The notes: generated from the letters alone by a model not told the origin. 21,268 nt of DNA from CAZKKF01 sp964553285 (GCA_964553285.1 CAZKKF010000013.1:1-21268), one strand, 5' to 3'. Counted from the first letter of the stretch, positions 1 to 8,607 are shown. Made by a program: numbers and translations.

Positions 1-62
1 GTGTGCCTAAGGCACACACAAGTATAGGTTATGAAGGTACTTCCTCCGTAACCGTGTATCTA
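1..62 (-). other. Structured leader running off the left edge
   Basis: On the minus strand the stretch downstream of the promoter at 69-97 can form two hairpins. The first is a nested inverted repeat around 28-54 (outer GGTTA/TAACC, inner GAAG/CTTC). The second is the palindrome GTGTGCC/GGCACAC at 1-17. No start codon with a convincing continuing frame can be judged because the window ends. It may be a 5' leader, an attenuator or a small RNA. The hairpins are seen directly; any function is inferred. Confidence 0.4.
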
Positions 63-68
63 CCCCCC

Positions 69-97
69 ATTATATACCTAAAGAGGGGGGAAGTCAA
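69..97 (-). promoter_or_regulatory. Sigma70-type promoter facing left
   Basis: The minus strand reads TTGACT (complement of 92-97), a 17-base spacer, then TATAAT (complement of 69-74). This is a near-perfect housekeeping promoter. It lies just downstream of the secF stop and would start transcription near position 62, leaving the window to the left. The -10 sits inside a C6/G6 inverted repeat (63-68 with 85-90), so a hairpin could mask it in DNA or RNA. Confidence 0.6.
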
Positions 98-103
98 TGT
101 GGA

Positions 104-112
104 TGTGGATAA
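104..112 (-). promoter_or_regulatory. DnaA-box match
   Basis: The minus strand reads TTATCCACA, a perfect match to the DnaA-box consensus TTATNCACA. It lies seven bases upstream of the -35 element of the left-facing promoter. A single box is not an origin, but its place beside a strong promoter would suit DnaA-responsive control. The same nonamer recurs in the two transposon flanks near 20386 and 21165, so it may also be chance or part of a repeat. Confidence 0.35.
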
Positions 113-132
113 ATGGACTTTCTGGGGCTTTG

Positions 133-1029
133 TTAGGCCTTTTTGGTGTTGGCAAAGACTACTAGCAGGGGGGCGGCGAGGCAGAGGGAGGAGTAGGTGC
201 CCACTATGGTACCTACGAGGAGAAGCATAGCGAAGTTGAAGGTGGCCTGACCGCCAAAGATGACCAGAGCGAGCAGGGTCAGAGCAAGAGTAAGAGAGGT
301 GTTTAGGGAGCGGCCGAGGGTAGCATGCAGGCTTGTGCCAACTGTGATACCGAAGTCTTCTCTTGTGCCGCGCTCGTTGTTTTGCATTCCCCTTTCCCTG
401 ACGCGGTCAAAGACCACTATGGTGTCGTGCACAGAGTAGCCGAGGATGGCAAGTATTGCCGAGACAAAGAGCAAATCAATTTCGGCACCGGTGATGTAGC
501 CGAGTACCACGTATGCTCCGAAGCAAACTATGATGTTGTGTACCAGAGAAACAATTGTCGCCATACCATACTTCCACGAAGAAACCGGCTTTGAAACTTT
601 TCTGAAAGCAAAGGATATGAAAAGCACTATGCACAAGACCACCACGGCAATGGCTCTGTAGGCTTTGCTGGTAAGAGCATCGCCTATGGTGGGACCTATG
701 AGAGTGGAGCGCACCAATTCCGACTCGGGCACTATGGAGAGAAGAGTTTCTTCAAGGGAAGCTTTTTCCGCTTCTTCAAAAACCTGCGCTCGCACAGTAA
801 TACCGGTCTCTCCTGCCCCGCGCACAGAAGACACCTCAAAGCCCGCCTGGCGCAAAGAGGCGGCGACTTCAACCGGATCAACGGCGGTGCTTCCCGATAC
901 CTCAACCAGTGCGCCGCCGGTGAAGTCCAAACCCATGTTTACACCCAAGATTAGAGGCGCGGCAATGGAGGCTGCCATGAAGAGCGCCGCCAGAGAAAAG
1001 AATATGTTTTTGTATTTAATTATTGTCAT
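133..1029 (-). CDS. secF: Protein translocase subunit SecF
   Basis: SecF is the RND-type membrane subunit that, with SecD, uses the proton gradient to help SecYEG complete export of proteins across the cytoplasmic membrane. The 298-residue product starts with a membrane segment (about 8-29). It carries the family motif GLDFTGGA at 33-40, a short periplasmic domain, and five further membrane segments. The RND core motif GYSVHDTIVVFDRVRE lies in the fourth segment of the full set. The start ATG at 1029 lies inside the 3' end of secD with a 14-base overlap and is preceded by an AGGAAA-like ribosome site. It is the last gene of the operon. Length and motifs are normal for the family. Confidence 0.97.
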   Translation of the reverse strand: MTIIKYKNIFFSLAALFMAASIAAPLILGVNMGLDFTGGALVEVSGSTAVDPVEVAASLRQAGFEVSSVRGAGETGITVRAQVFEEAEKASLEETLLSIVPESELVRSTLIGPTIGDALTSKAYRAIAVVVLCIVLFISFAFRKVSKPVSSWKYGMATIVSLVHNIIVCFGAYVVLGYITGAEIDLLFVSAILAILGYSVHDTIVVFDRVRERGMQNNERGTREDFGITVGTSLHATLGRSLNTSLTLALTLLALVIFGGQATFNFAMLLLVGTIVGTYSSLCLAAPLLVVFANTKKA

Positions 1030-2386
1030 TGGTTTTTCCTGAACTTACTCCCGCAGAAAAAAGAAACCTGCCGGCGGAGCTGTCTTTTGCGGGAATAACG
1101 GCAAAGAGCAGAGTGCGCGAAATGGTAATGGCGGTGAGCAAAGATACAAACACCCCAAGACCCAAGACCAGAGCAAAGCCTTTGATGGCCGAAGTGCCTA
1201 TCCAAAAGAGCACGGTAGCGGTGATGATGGTGGAAGTGTTTGAATCTCTGATGGAGAGCCATGCGCGGCGGAAGCCTTCTTCGGCGGAGTCTTTTATGGA
1301 GCGGCCGCGGGCGAGCTCTTCTTTCATTCTTTCAAAGATCAGAATGTTTGAGTCTATGGCCATCCCGATGGAGAGCACGAAGCCGGCAATGCCTGCGGCG
1401 GTGAGTGTAACGGGGATGAGCTTGAACAGAGCAAGAGACATGATGACATAGATGCCGAGGGCCACCACTGCAACAATGCCGGGCACTCTGTACCAGAGTA
1501 TGAGAAACAGGGAGATGGCGATGGTGCCGATGAGGCCCGCCAAGAGCCCCTTGGTGAGAGCGTCTCTGCCCAAAGTGGGGCCGACTTTTTGGGAGCCGAT
1601 GAGCTCTATGGGTACGGGCAGTGCGCCGTAGTTTAGGTTTTCCACCATTGACCTTGCTTCGGAAGCGGTAAAGGTGCCGGTGATGTCCGCCGAGCCGTCA
1701 TATATTGGCGACTGTATGACAGGGAGAGAAACGGGCGCGCCGTCCAGGAAAATGCCGAGTATCTTGCCGATGTTGTTTTCTGTGATGGAGCGGAAGAGTT
1801 CCCTGCCCTCGTCGTTGAAGGTGAGGTTTACGGCAGGGGCTCCGGTGGTGGGATCAAAGACGAGCTGGGCTCTTGAGAGAAACCTGCCGGTGAGGCCAGT
1901 GGAAGCAAAAGCGCTCATTATGTCTTCTGCGGCAACTTCCCTTCCGGAAGAAAGAGCGGAGAGCAAAGATGCCTGTGCGCCGTCTCTCTCAAGCATGAAC
2001 TCAAGCACGGGAGTAGCGCCGATTTGGGCCACGGCCATGGAGACATCGGTGATACCGGGAAGCTCCACCAATAGGCGCTCTTCGCTACCCGCACCAAGAC
2101 CGAGGTCTGCGGTCTCTCTTTGCACCAGAGGCTCCGACACGCCAAAGACATTCACCCGCCTCTCTATGACATCGCGAAGGACTGAGAGAGAACCGCTCAC
2201 ATCGCCGGGCGAGAGATCTGATACATCGGCGCGGTAAACAAGCTCCGTACCGCCAACCAGATCAAGGCCGAGAGAAAAAGGAAAGCGTGCGGACAAAGCG
2301 TTGCCCTCTTTTTGGGACAACACCAAACCCCAGCACAAAAGGGCCGAAGCTATGATTATTAAGACCGCCGATATCCTATATTTCAT
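1016..2386 (-). CDS. secD: Protein translocase subunit SecD
   Basis: SecD is the partner of SecF in the SecDF complex that pulls exported proteins through SecYEG. The 456-residue product has an N-terminal membrane segment (5-23), the motif GLDLVGGTE at 40-48, and a periplasmic P1 region containing the conserved RRVNVFGVSEP segment at 76-86. A block of membrane helices follows (about 278-430) with the diagnostic GMAIDSNILIFERMKEEL starting at 341; Asp345 corresponds to the proton-relay Asp of the family. The protein is shorter than the E. coli one, as in many Gram-positive and CPR forms. Its ATG overlaps the stop of the upstream epimerase as ATGA, so translation is probably coupled. Confidence 0.97.
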   Translation of the reverse strand: MKYRISAVLIIIASALLCWGLVLSQKEGNALSARFPFSLGLDLVGGTELVYRADVSDLSPGDVSGSLSVLRDVIERRVNVFGVSEPLVQRETADLGLGAGSEERLLVELPGITDVSMAVAQIGATPVLEFMLERDGAQASLLSALSSGREVAAEDIMSAFASTGLTGRFLSRAQLVFDPTTGAPAVNLTFNDEGRELFRSITENNIGKILGIFLDGAPVSLPVIQSPIYDGSADITGTFTASEARSMVENLNYGALPVPIELIGSQKVGPTLGRDALTKGLLAGLIGTIAISLFLILWYRVPGIVAVVALGIYVIMSLALFKLIPVTLTAAGIAGFVLSIGMAIDSNILIFERMKEELARGRSIKDSAEEGFRRAWLSIRDSNTSTIITATVLFWIGTSAIKGFALVLGLGVFVSLLTAITISRTLLFAVIPAKDSSAGRFLFSAGVSSGKTNDNN

Positions 2387-3444
2387 GAAGATTTTACGAA
2401 AGACTCGTACCGGCCGGAGAGATTTTTGAAAGCCTCCAGGGACCGGTGCTGGTATTCATAGCCGTACATATTAGTTATTTTTGAGCCGTCCACAAGTATG
2501 GGGTAGGAATACGACTTCCAGGCGCCTTTTGCGGTGGGCACTTTGCCCAAGGAAAGATGCCAGGCAAAGAAGAAAGCAATCCTCACAAAAAGCGGCGGAA
2601 TGATGACGGCCTTCTTGCCCACGGCGGCGGCAAAGTCTTTTGACCGGACAAAATCTCCCGGCGGGCACATTATGAATATCTCGTATTGGTGTTTGACCGC
2701 TTCATCAAAGGCAAGCTTGGTGATGATGTCGTTTACATCGTCTTCGTGGACGTACTGCCTCGCCCACTTGGCGGTGGCGGGCACTATGGCCACAAGCACA
2801 GAGAGAGCTCTGTATATCCAGGATGACTTGAGGTCGCCCGCGAGCACAGATTGCAGGCCAAAGCGTATGCGCATCTTGCGGCCGCGCGGGCCGGTGATGG
2901 CGGCGGGACGCACCACAGAGACCATGGGCTTGTGCGAGGCGGTCTTGTATTTTTCTTCCAAATGAAGCTCGCTTATGCGCTTCTCCTCCGAGTAAGCGTA
3001 GTCGCTCGGACGGAACGGATCTTTTTCCGAGAATCTTTTTTCAAAGGTATTGCTCTCGTATGCGCCGTAAGATGCAACGGTGGAGAAGTGGATGAATCTT
3101 TTTATTGACGGGTTGGAAAAAGCAAAATCAAAAACCTGGTCGGAGCCTTGTATGTTGAGGCGGCGGTTTGCTTCGGGCTTGCCATAGACGGCTCTTATCT
3201 GCCATGCGCAGTTTACCGCCACATCGGGATTGTGAGAGAGAGCTTTTTCCTGCCAGCCCTGGTCTGCGGTGCTCGCCTTGATGAAAATTATTTTGGGATT
3301 GTTGACCAGCATCTCCGGCTCGTCTTCTATGTCTACGGCGATAATGGAAGACACGTCGTCCCTTTTTGACCACTCATGGGCAAGCATGGCCCCCACATAG
3401 CCTGCGGCGCCGGTAATAAGTACGGAATGCTTGTTTTTTTCCAT
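2383..3444 (-). CDS. NAD-dependent sugar epimerase/dehydratase (extended SDR)
   Basis: This is an extended short-chain dehydrogenase of the nucleotide-sugar epimerase/dehydratase superfamily. It has a Rossmann fold starting VLITGAAGYVG (residues 8-18, glycine motif TGAAGYVG). An acidic residue ends strand 2 (VDIED, about 37-41), as expected for NAD binding. The catalytic Ser/Thr lies near 121-122 (HFSTVASYG) and the YxxxK pair at Tyr151/Lys155. The C-terminal substrate domain does not reveal the substrate. It lies 20 bases after the sugar-phosphate transferase gene and overlaps secD by four bases, so a role in surface-glycan precursor supply is inferred. NDP-sugar epimerase, dehydratase or reductase activity cannot be separated from sequence alone. 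Confidence 0.85.
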   Translation of the reverse strand: MEKNKHSVLITGAAGYVGAMLAHEWSKRDDVSSIIAVDIEDEPEMLVNNPKIIFIKASTADQGWQEKALSHNPDVAVNCAWQIRAVYGKPEANRRLNIQGSDQVFDFAFSNPSIKRFIHFSTVASYGAYESNTFEKRFSEKDPFRPSDYAYSEEKRISELHLEEKYKTASHKPMVSVVRPAAITGPRGRKMRIRFGLQSVLAGDLKSSWIYRALSVLVAIVPATAKWARQYVHEDDVNDIITKLAFDEAVKHQYEIFIMCPPGDFVRSKDFAAAVGKKAVIIPPLFVRIAFFFAWHLSLGKVPTAKGAWKSYSYPILVDGSKITNMYGYEYQHRSLEAFKNLSGRYESFVKSS

Positions 3445-3464
3445 GGCAATTACTCTACCACGAA

Positions 3465-4799
3465 TTACATTCCCGCGCGGGAAAGTATGGTTTTTAGCGT
3501 CCTTAAGGCGATTTTTGCATCAAGGGGCAGGGAGCGGTTTTTGATGTAATAAAGGTCGTAGGACAGGCGCAAGCGCGTCTCCTCCACCGACTGCGGGGGC
3601 TTGTCCTGGTTGATCTGGGCCCAGCCGGAGAGGCCCGGACGGATGATATTTCTGGTGGTGTAATAAGGGATTTCGGAGGCAAGCTTCATGCCAAGGTCGT
3701 AAATATCGGGCCGGGGGCCGATGAGGGAGAGGTCGCCTCTCAGGACATTCCAGAGCTGGGGCAGTTCGTCTATGCGGGTCTTGCGCAGAAACTTGCCAAC
3801 TCTTGTGCGCCTCTCGTCCCCTTCGGATATCCATTTGCCACCGTCGCTTCCCTTCATGCTTCTGAACTTGTACAGACGGATTATTTTGTTGTTCTCCCCC
3901 ACCCTGTCCTGGGATATGAAAACATCGCCGCGGTCTTCAAGCTTTATGGCAAGAGCAACCAGCGGGGTGATGATGAGGGTCGGGATGCCGAGCACCACGG
4001 AAACAGAGATATCAAATATTCTTTTGATGCTGTCGTAGGCGGCTCTGCCTGTATTTGAGATGTTTTCTATAAACCAGGTGTAGTGCAGTATGGACAGCGG
4101 CACGCGATCAAAAATCTCTTCGTACATTTTGTACATGTCTATAAACCTTACTTTGGAGAAGATGAGATTGTAGAGCTTTGGAGCCAAAGACACCGACTCC
4201 TCGCTTGAGAGGTCCATAACGATGAGCGAAGCTTCGTCTTCGTGAATCTTTACCGACAAATCCTCTCCGCCGGAAGCCGAGGAAAAATCAAAAACCGAAG
4301 AGAACTTTAGCGGATACCTGTCGTTGCCGTTTATCTCTTCGTAAACCTCTTTTGCCTCCGGACTGCCGCCAATGAGAATGGCCGGACGGCGTTTGCGCGC
4401 GCCGATAACCACAGTGGCAAGGCCGACCCTCCACCAGACAAGCAGGCCGAAAGAAAAGAGAAGATACAAAAACAGGTTGGTCTTCGGGGTGATGCCAAAA
4501 TAAGGAATGAGATAGAAAAAAGAAATGGCCAAAAGAATGTTTGCCATTTGGGCATGGAGCAAAGTGGCAGGTACGCGGCTCTTTAGTATCAGGGTGTGCT
4601 TTTCATAAAGGCCGGCGATAAAAAACACGGCAACGCTTATGGCAAAGAGTACCGAGAAAGGCAGGAGATGGGATGACACCAAGTGCCATGAAGGCAGTGC
4701 CCAGTACCTGACGGCAAGCATCAGCCACAAAGCAAGCAAAAAAGATACAAGGTCGCCCAGGAAAAGTATCATAGGCTCCCTCTTGTTGAGAAAACTCAT
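3465..4799 (-). CDS. Polyprenyl sugar-phosphate transferase (WcaJ/WbaP-like)
   Basis: This enzyme moves a sugar-1-phosphate from a nucleotide sugar to undecaprenyl phosphate, the first membrane step of surface polysaccharide or glycan synthesis. The 444 residues show about four N-terminal membrane helices (10-30, 44-66, 82-102, 107-127), a soluble NAD-like middle domain (about 138-230), then the bacterial sugar transferase domain (PF02397). That domain opens with a re-entrant hydrophobic segment (264-290) and runs through KFRSM (311-315), RKTRIDELPQLWNVLRGDLS (339-358), GPRPD (361-365) and RPGLSGWAQIN (387-397). It starts the operon leading to secDF. No ribosome site precedes the ATG at 4799; a good promoter puts the RNA start only about six bases away, so it may be near-leaderless. 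The sugar is not predictable. Confidence 0.93.
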   Translation of the reverse strand: MSFLNKREPMILFLGDLVSFLLALWLMLAVRYWALPSWHLVSSHLLPFSVLFAISVAVFFIAGLYEKHTLILKSRVPATLLHAQMANILLAISFFYLIPYFGITPKTNLFLYLLFSFGLLVWWRVGLATVVIGARKRRPAILIGGSPEAKEVYEEINGNDRYPLKFSSVFDFSSASGGEDLSVKIHEDEASLIVMDLSSEESVSLAPKLYNLIFSKVRFIDMYKMYEEIFDRVPLSILHYTWFIENISNTGRAAYDSIKRIFDISVSVVLGIPTLIITPLVALAIKLEDRGDVFISQDRVGENNKIIRLYKFRSMKGSDGGKWISEGDERRTRVGKFLRKTRIDELPQLWNVLRGDLSLIGPRPDIYDLGMKLASEIPYYTTRNIIRPGLSGWAQINQDKPPQSVEETRLRLSYDLYYIKNRSLPLDAKIALRTLKTILSRAGM

Positions 4800-4811
4800 A
4801 AGGTAAGCCCT

Positions 4812-4839
4812 ATGTTACACCTATGAGATGCCTTTGCAA
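4812..4839 (-). promoter_or_regulatory. Promoter of the sugar transferase-secDF operon
   Basis: The minus strand has TTGCAA (4834-4839), a 16-base spacer and TAACAT (4812-4817). Transcription would begin near 4805, about six bases before the ATG at 4799, leaving no room for a Shine-Dalgarno site. Confidence 0.45.
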
Positions 4840-4854
4840 CCCCAAGACGGGGCT

Positions 4855-4884
4855 TTGGCGCTTGGGCGAAGCTTGAGGTAGAAT
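4855..4884 (+). promoter_or_regulatory. Promoter of the glycosyltransferase gene
   Basis: The plus strand has TTGGCG (4855-4860), an 18-base spacer and TAGAAT (4879-4884). It would give a leader of roughly 25 bases before the ATG at 4917. It is divergent from the neighbouring sugar transferase promoter within a 117-base gap. Confidence 0.4.
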
Positions 4885-4916
4885 GCGGCTATAAGGGCGA
4901 GAAAAGCGCAAAAAAT

Positions 4917-6065
4917 ATGGCTAATACGAGAAAAAATAAAGTGCTTTTCCTCATAACCAAAGGCAATGTTTGGGGCGGGGCGCAAAGGTATGTGTACGAC
5001 CTTGCTACCGGCCTGCAGGGCAAATTTGATATCTCGGTGGTTACGGGAGTGGGGGGGATTTTGAACGAAAGGCTCGATGAGGCCGGCATACCGACCAGAG
5101 AAATCCCCCACCTCAACCGCGATCTCTCTTTCTCCAAAGACATACTGTCCATATTTTATCTGGCAAAAATACTGAGAGCGGAAAAACCGGATGTATTGCA
5201 TTTGAACAGTTCAAAAGGAGGGCTCTTTGGTGCAATGGCGGGCAGGCTTGCCGGAGTTAGAAAAATAATTTTTACTTCGCACGGCTGGGCTTTCAACGAA
5301 GACCGGTTCTTTGCCGGCACCAAGGCGCTCTTTTGGCTCATGCATGCTCTGACGGTGCTTTTGTGCCACAAAGTGATAGCGGCATCCGGCGCTGTTGAAA
5401 AAGACGCACGGCACTTCCCCGGCGCAGACAGAAAAATATCAGTCATACACCACGGAATACGGGAACCGCGATTTTTGGACAGAGGCGCGGCTCGCGGAGC
5501 GATAGAAGAAAAAACCGGACGCTTCCTCTCGGGCGACAAAGTGCTTATAGGCACCATAGCGGAGCTTCATCCGGTCAAGGGGCTTAACTTTGCCATAGAA
5601 GCCATTGAAGAGTGCATGAAAGAAAACCTGCCGGTGGAATATGTAATCATCGGCGGCGGAGAGCTTGAAAAAAAACTCAAAGAGCTGGTGGTCATGAAAG
5701 ATCTTGAAGGCAAAGTTTTCCTTGCAGGCTTCATACCGGACGCCGCAACACTTCTAAAGGCTTTTGATATATTTCTCCTGCCGTCTGTTTCCGAGTCTTT
5801 CGGCTATGTGATAGCCGAGGCAGGCTTGGCGGAATTGCCGGTGATTGCCACCAATGTTGGAGGAATACCCGAAGTGGTGGATGAGAGCACCAGGGAGAGC
5901 CTCATCCCGCCGCGATCAAGCGGCGCCATCGCAACCGCTCTTGAGCCTCTTATACAAAATCCCCTCACCAGAAGCCAATACGGCAAAACTTTGAAAAGAC
6001 ACATTGAAGAAAAATTCTCGCTTGAAGAAATGCTCAAGAAAACATCTGTTCTGTATTTGGAATAA
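4917..6065 (+). CDS. GT4-family glycosyltransferase
   Basis: This is a retaining GT-B glycosyltransferase of the GT4 type, which transfers a sugar from a nucleotide donor to a glycan or lipid acceptor at the inner face of the membrane. The 382 residues comprise an N-terminal acceptor domain with the glycine-rich start KGNVWGGAQRYVYDLA (15-30) and a C-terminal donor domain beginning near GTIAELHPVKG (212-222). The EX7E donor motif ESFGYVIAE occupies 293-301, followed by the usual ATNVGGIPEVV (311-321). There is no signal or membrane segment. It is divergent from the sugar-phosphate transferase, so both probably serve the same surface glycan. Its stop is three bases from the rodA stop on the other strand, with no terminator visible between. 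Confidence 0.92.
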   Translation: MANTRKNKVLFLITKGNVWGGAQRYVYDLATGLQGKFDISVVTGVGGILNERLDEAGIPTREIPHLNRDLSFSKDILSIFYLAKILRAEKPDVLHLNSSKGGLFGAMAGRLAGVRKIIFTSHGWAFNEDRFFAGTKALFWLMHALTVLLCHKVIAASGAVEKDARHFPGADRKISVIHHGIREPRFLDRGAARGAIEEKTGRFLSGDKVLIGTIAELHPVKGLNFAIEAIEECMKENLPVEYVIIGGGELEKKLKELVVMKDLEGKVFLAGFIPDAATLLKAFDIFLLPSVSESFGYVIAEAGLAELPVIATNVGGIPEVVDESTRESLIPPRSSGAIATALEPLIQNPLTRSQYGKTLKRHIEEKFSLEEMLKKTSVLYLE

Positions 6066-6068
6066 ATA

Positions 6069-7217
6069 TTATGAAAAGATGGGCACAGAGTCCCCTTCTT
6101 CTTTGAACTTATCTCCGTGCGTAGCCTGGGCGTAGGCGCTCATGCCGACAAGCATACCAAGGGCGAAGTATTCCGTAATGAGATGACTTCCGCCATAGCT
6201 CATAAAAGGCAGGGGGGTGCCGGTGATGGGGGTGATGCCTATGTTCATGCCTATATGTATGACAGTGTGGGCGGCAAGCATCATAAAAACACCCAGGCCA
6301 TAGAGAGCTTCAAAGTTCGTGGCCGCCCTGTATGAAAGCGACAAAATGCGCCAGAAGACAATGCCGAAGCAGGCAAGGATTATCATGCACCCGACAAAGC
6401 CCCACTCCTCGGCAAAGGCGGCAAAAATGAAGTCTGTTTCGTATTCCGGCAAGAACTTCAATTTGGACTGGGTGCCAAAGCCAAGGCCCTTGCCCAAAAT
6501 CTGCCCCGAACCGACAGCAATAGTGGACTGATGCGCGCTGTATCCGGCGCCGCGGATGTCGGTAAGCGGATTTACAAAAGTAATGATTCTCTGCTTCTGA
6601 TAATCCTCAAAGGCAAAGAACCACAGGCCGGCAAAGACGGTCGCCACCAAGAGCAAAACCCCAAAAAAGTGTTTTCTTGAAATACCGGATACAAAAACCA
6701 TGCCAAACCATATCAGGAAGATGATTATGGCCGAGCCGAAGTCCGGCTGGAAGAAGACGAGCAGTGCAAGAAGGGCCGCGTAGATGCCCGATATAAACAT
6801 GTGCTCTATGCGGGCGATGTGCATGTGCCTGCGGGTGAAGTACTTGGCAAGTATCAGTATCAGCACCAGCTTTGCCGGATCAACAGGCTGAAGGGCAAAC
6901 TGGCCCAGGTCAAACCAGCTTTGCGCACCCTGGAATATGTTTCCAAAAATATACAAGCCGAGCAAGACCAAGCAGGCCAGCACATACGCAGCCACCACAA
7001 CACCCGTCCGGCGCAAAAAACGCCAGTCGATATTTGCCGCAGCAAAAAAAGCAATGAGGCCCAAAGCAAACCACAGTATCTGCCGGCCAAAAAAATACTG
7101 ATCGGCCGTGAACGAGTTCATGGTAAACAGCCCCGCCAAAGTAATGACGGAGGCGGCGGATAAAAGCCACCAGTCAATATTTCTCAAAAACCGGCCGAGT
7201 AAGGAAGCGAGATTCAT
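6069..7217 (-). CDS. rodA: SEDS peptidoglycan polymerase RodA
   Basis: RodA is a multi-pass SEDS glycosyltransferase that polymerises lipid II during lateral wall growth, normally with a class B PBP. The 382 residues are almost entirely membrane helices. They include the family segments QPDFGSAIII, GAGYSAHQSTIAVGSGQILGKG with GFGTQSKLKFLPEYETDFIFA, and the C-terminal signature IGITPITGTPLPFMSYGGS. The STIAVGSGQILGKG and LPEYETDFIF blocks favour RodA over FtsW. No PBP2 gene is adjacent here; instead the gene follows a VWA protein with a seven-base gap, suggesting one transcript. It is convergent with the glycosyltransferase, so the two transcripts probably overlap at their 3' ends. Confidence 0.93.
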   Translation of the reverse strand: MNLASLLGRFLRNIDWWLLSAASVITLAGLFTMNSFTADQYFFGRQILWFALGLIAFFAAANIDWRFLRRTGVVVAAYVLACLVLLGLYIFGNIFQGAQSWFDLGQFALQPVDPAKLVLILILAKYFTRRHMHIARIEHMFISGIYAALLALLVFFQPDFGSAIIIFLIWFGMVFVSGISRKHFFGVLLLVATVFAGLWFFAFEDYQKQRIITFVNPLTDIRGAGYSAHQSTIAVGSGQILGKGLGFGTQSKLKFLPEYETDFIFAAFAEEWGFVGCMIILACFGIVFWRILSLSYRAATNFEALYGLGVFMMLAAHTVIHIGMNIGITPITGTPLPFMSYGGSHLITEYFALGMLVGMSAYAQATHGDKFKEEGDSVPIFS

Positions 7218-7224
7218 TTACCTT

Positions 7225-8598
7225 TTATATCACCCTGTCGCGAAATCTGTACAGTATCTCAACGGATACGGGTTTTTTGGTGCAGATGGCGGTGGCTATG
7301 GATGAATAAATGCCCGAAAGAGCTTCGGTGTCCGGAGAGGCAAAATACTCCTCCGAGCTTGAGGCAACCTGCATGAGGAAAGAGTCTTTTACTTCCCTGC
7401 CAAGGCCTATGGTAAAGATAGAGACTCCACGGCTCTTCAGGGCGTCCGCTTCGGCAAGGGCCGCAGTTTCGGGAAAAAGGGGCGCTCCCGCTCTCGTTGG
7501 CACGGTGGGCTCTCCGTCGGTAAGAAGCACCAAGACTTGTCTTCTGGTGGCGTCATCAAGGGGGCCGAGCGCCTCATTGGTCTTTACGATGCTGTCGGAT
7601 ATGTTGGTGTTTTGTATTCCTCCCGTGCCGATAGCGATATTTTGCACCACATATTCCGCCCCCGGCCTGTCGAAAGAAAGCGGGAAGTCCACGGTGGCAT
7701 CATTGGCGAATGTCACCACCGCCACTCTGTCCCTGTCGGAAAGCGACATGATAAACGACATGGCTGCGTTTTTTACGGCAGTCAAAGGCTCGGGCGGATT
7801 GTTGCCAAGGCTTGCCATACTGCCGGAGCGGTCTATGGCAACCACCGCATCCACCGGAAACTCACATACTTCTTCGGTCGTTCTAAAAGGCTGGGGCCAT
7901 GTGAAGACAGCCTGGGCCTGGGAGTTTCGCGCGAGGTCGGCCAAGACCGTGCGCGAGGCTCCCACCGCATTGCCGCTTCCGTCAAACACCACTGCTGTAA
8001 GCTCCAAGGTGGCGATGTTTTCGGGCGAGCGGTTTTCTATTACGGCCTCCACTCTGGGAGCTGTTTCTGCATTAAGAAGCCTGACCGAGCGGGTAAATAC
8101 ATCCAAAGGCCTCTCTTCATTGCGCGTCCAGGATATGGGCTCGTTCCAGGTAAAAACGGCTCTGGCCGGCACCACATTGCCAAACGCAAGACCGCTTTCA
8201 AACACGGCAAAACGGGAATGCTTGGGTATGCTTGTATTGCCGGCCTGCTCGGCGATCATGGCGCCGTCCGCAGAAAATACGCGCCAGCCATATCCCACCG
8301 ACTTTGCTTCGGCGTTTACATTTGGATTCTCCGCATACACAAGAAGGCTATAGACTCCCGGAGAGACCTCAAAAATGCGCGGATCCCAGCGCATGATGGG
8401 CCGATTCACTTCATGACTGCAAAGCAAATTGCATGCGCCGCCGCAGTCTACCCCCGTTTCGTTGCCGTTTTGTCTGCCGTCAAAGCATGATGCCGGCCTG
8501 TTTGTAACCGCTCTATATGCAAAAAAAGCGGCAATCACGCATACCAAAAATATGATCGCTACTATGATGAGTCTTCTTTGTGTGGCCCAGGGCAACAT
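7225..8598 (-). CDS. Membrane-anchored VWA-domain protein
   Basis: The product has 457 residues and an N-terminal signal anchor (about 10-28). A Cys-rich segment follows with Cys38, 52, 56 and 60 in the pattern CFDGRQNGNETGVDCGG, a motif seen in many secreted proteins of CPR and Bacteroidetes. Next come beta-rich regions (about 66-235) and a von Willebrand factor A domain (about 249-440). The metal-binding MIDAS is intact: DRSGS at 256-260, Thr331 and Asp361 in TDGEP. The bulk should lie outside the membrane, where VWA domains bind protein or surface ligands through a divalent metal. It probably shares a transcript with rodA. No ribosome site precedes the ATG, and an extended -10 at 8608-8613 would give an almost leaderless mRNA. 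The ligand is unknown. Confidence 0.85.
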   Translation of the reverse strand: MLPWATQRRLIIVAIIFLVCVIAAFFAYRAVTNRPASCFDGRQNGNETGVDCGGACNLLCSHEVNRPIMRWDPRIFEVSPGVYSLLVYAENPNVNAEAKSVGYGWRVFSADGAMIAEQAGNTSIPKHSRFAVFESGLAFGNVVPARAVFTWNEPISWTRNEERPLDVFTRSVRLLNAETAPRVEAVIENRSPENIATLELTAVVFDGSGNAVGASRTVLADLARNSQAQAVFTWPQPFRTTEEVCEFPVDAVVAIDRSGSMASLGNNPPEPLTAVKNAAMSFIMSLSDRDRVAVVTFANDATVDFPLSFDRPGAEYVVQNIAIGTGGIQNTNISDSIVKTNEALGPLDDATRRQVLVLLTDGEPTVPTRAGAPLFPETAALAEADALKSRGVSIFTIGLGREVKDSFLMQVASSSEEYFASPDTEALSGIYSSIATAICTKKPVSVEILYRFRDRVI

Positions 8599-8607
8599 AT
8601 GACATGT

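Noticed and set aside
63..90. C6/G6 hairpin as terminator of the secDF operon
   Set aside because: There is no U-tract on the minus strand after it, and it contains the -10 of a strong promoter, so a regulatory reading is more likely.
4835..4885. Possible terminator hairpin CCCC/GGGG between the divergent genes
   Set aside because: The stem is only four or five pairs and no gene ends there; the stretch is better explained by divergent promoters.
7310..8490. Two long plus-strand frames (347 and 317 residues) opposite the VWA gene
   Set aside because: They lie antisense to a gene with intact VWA motifs, have low-complexity Ser/Ala/Arg-rich or His/Arg-rich products without any recognisable domain, and no promoter or ribosome site. 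They are shadows.
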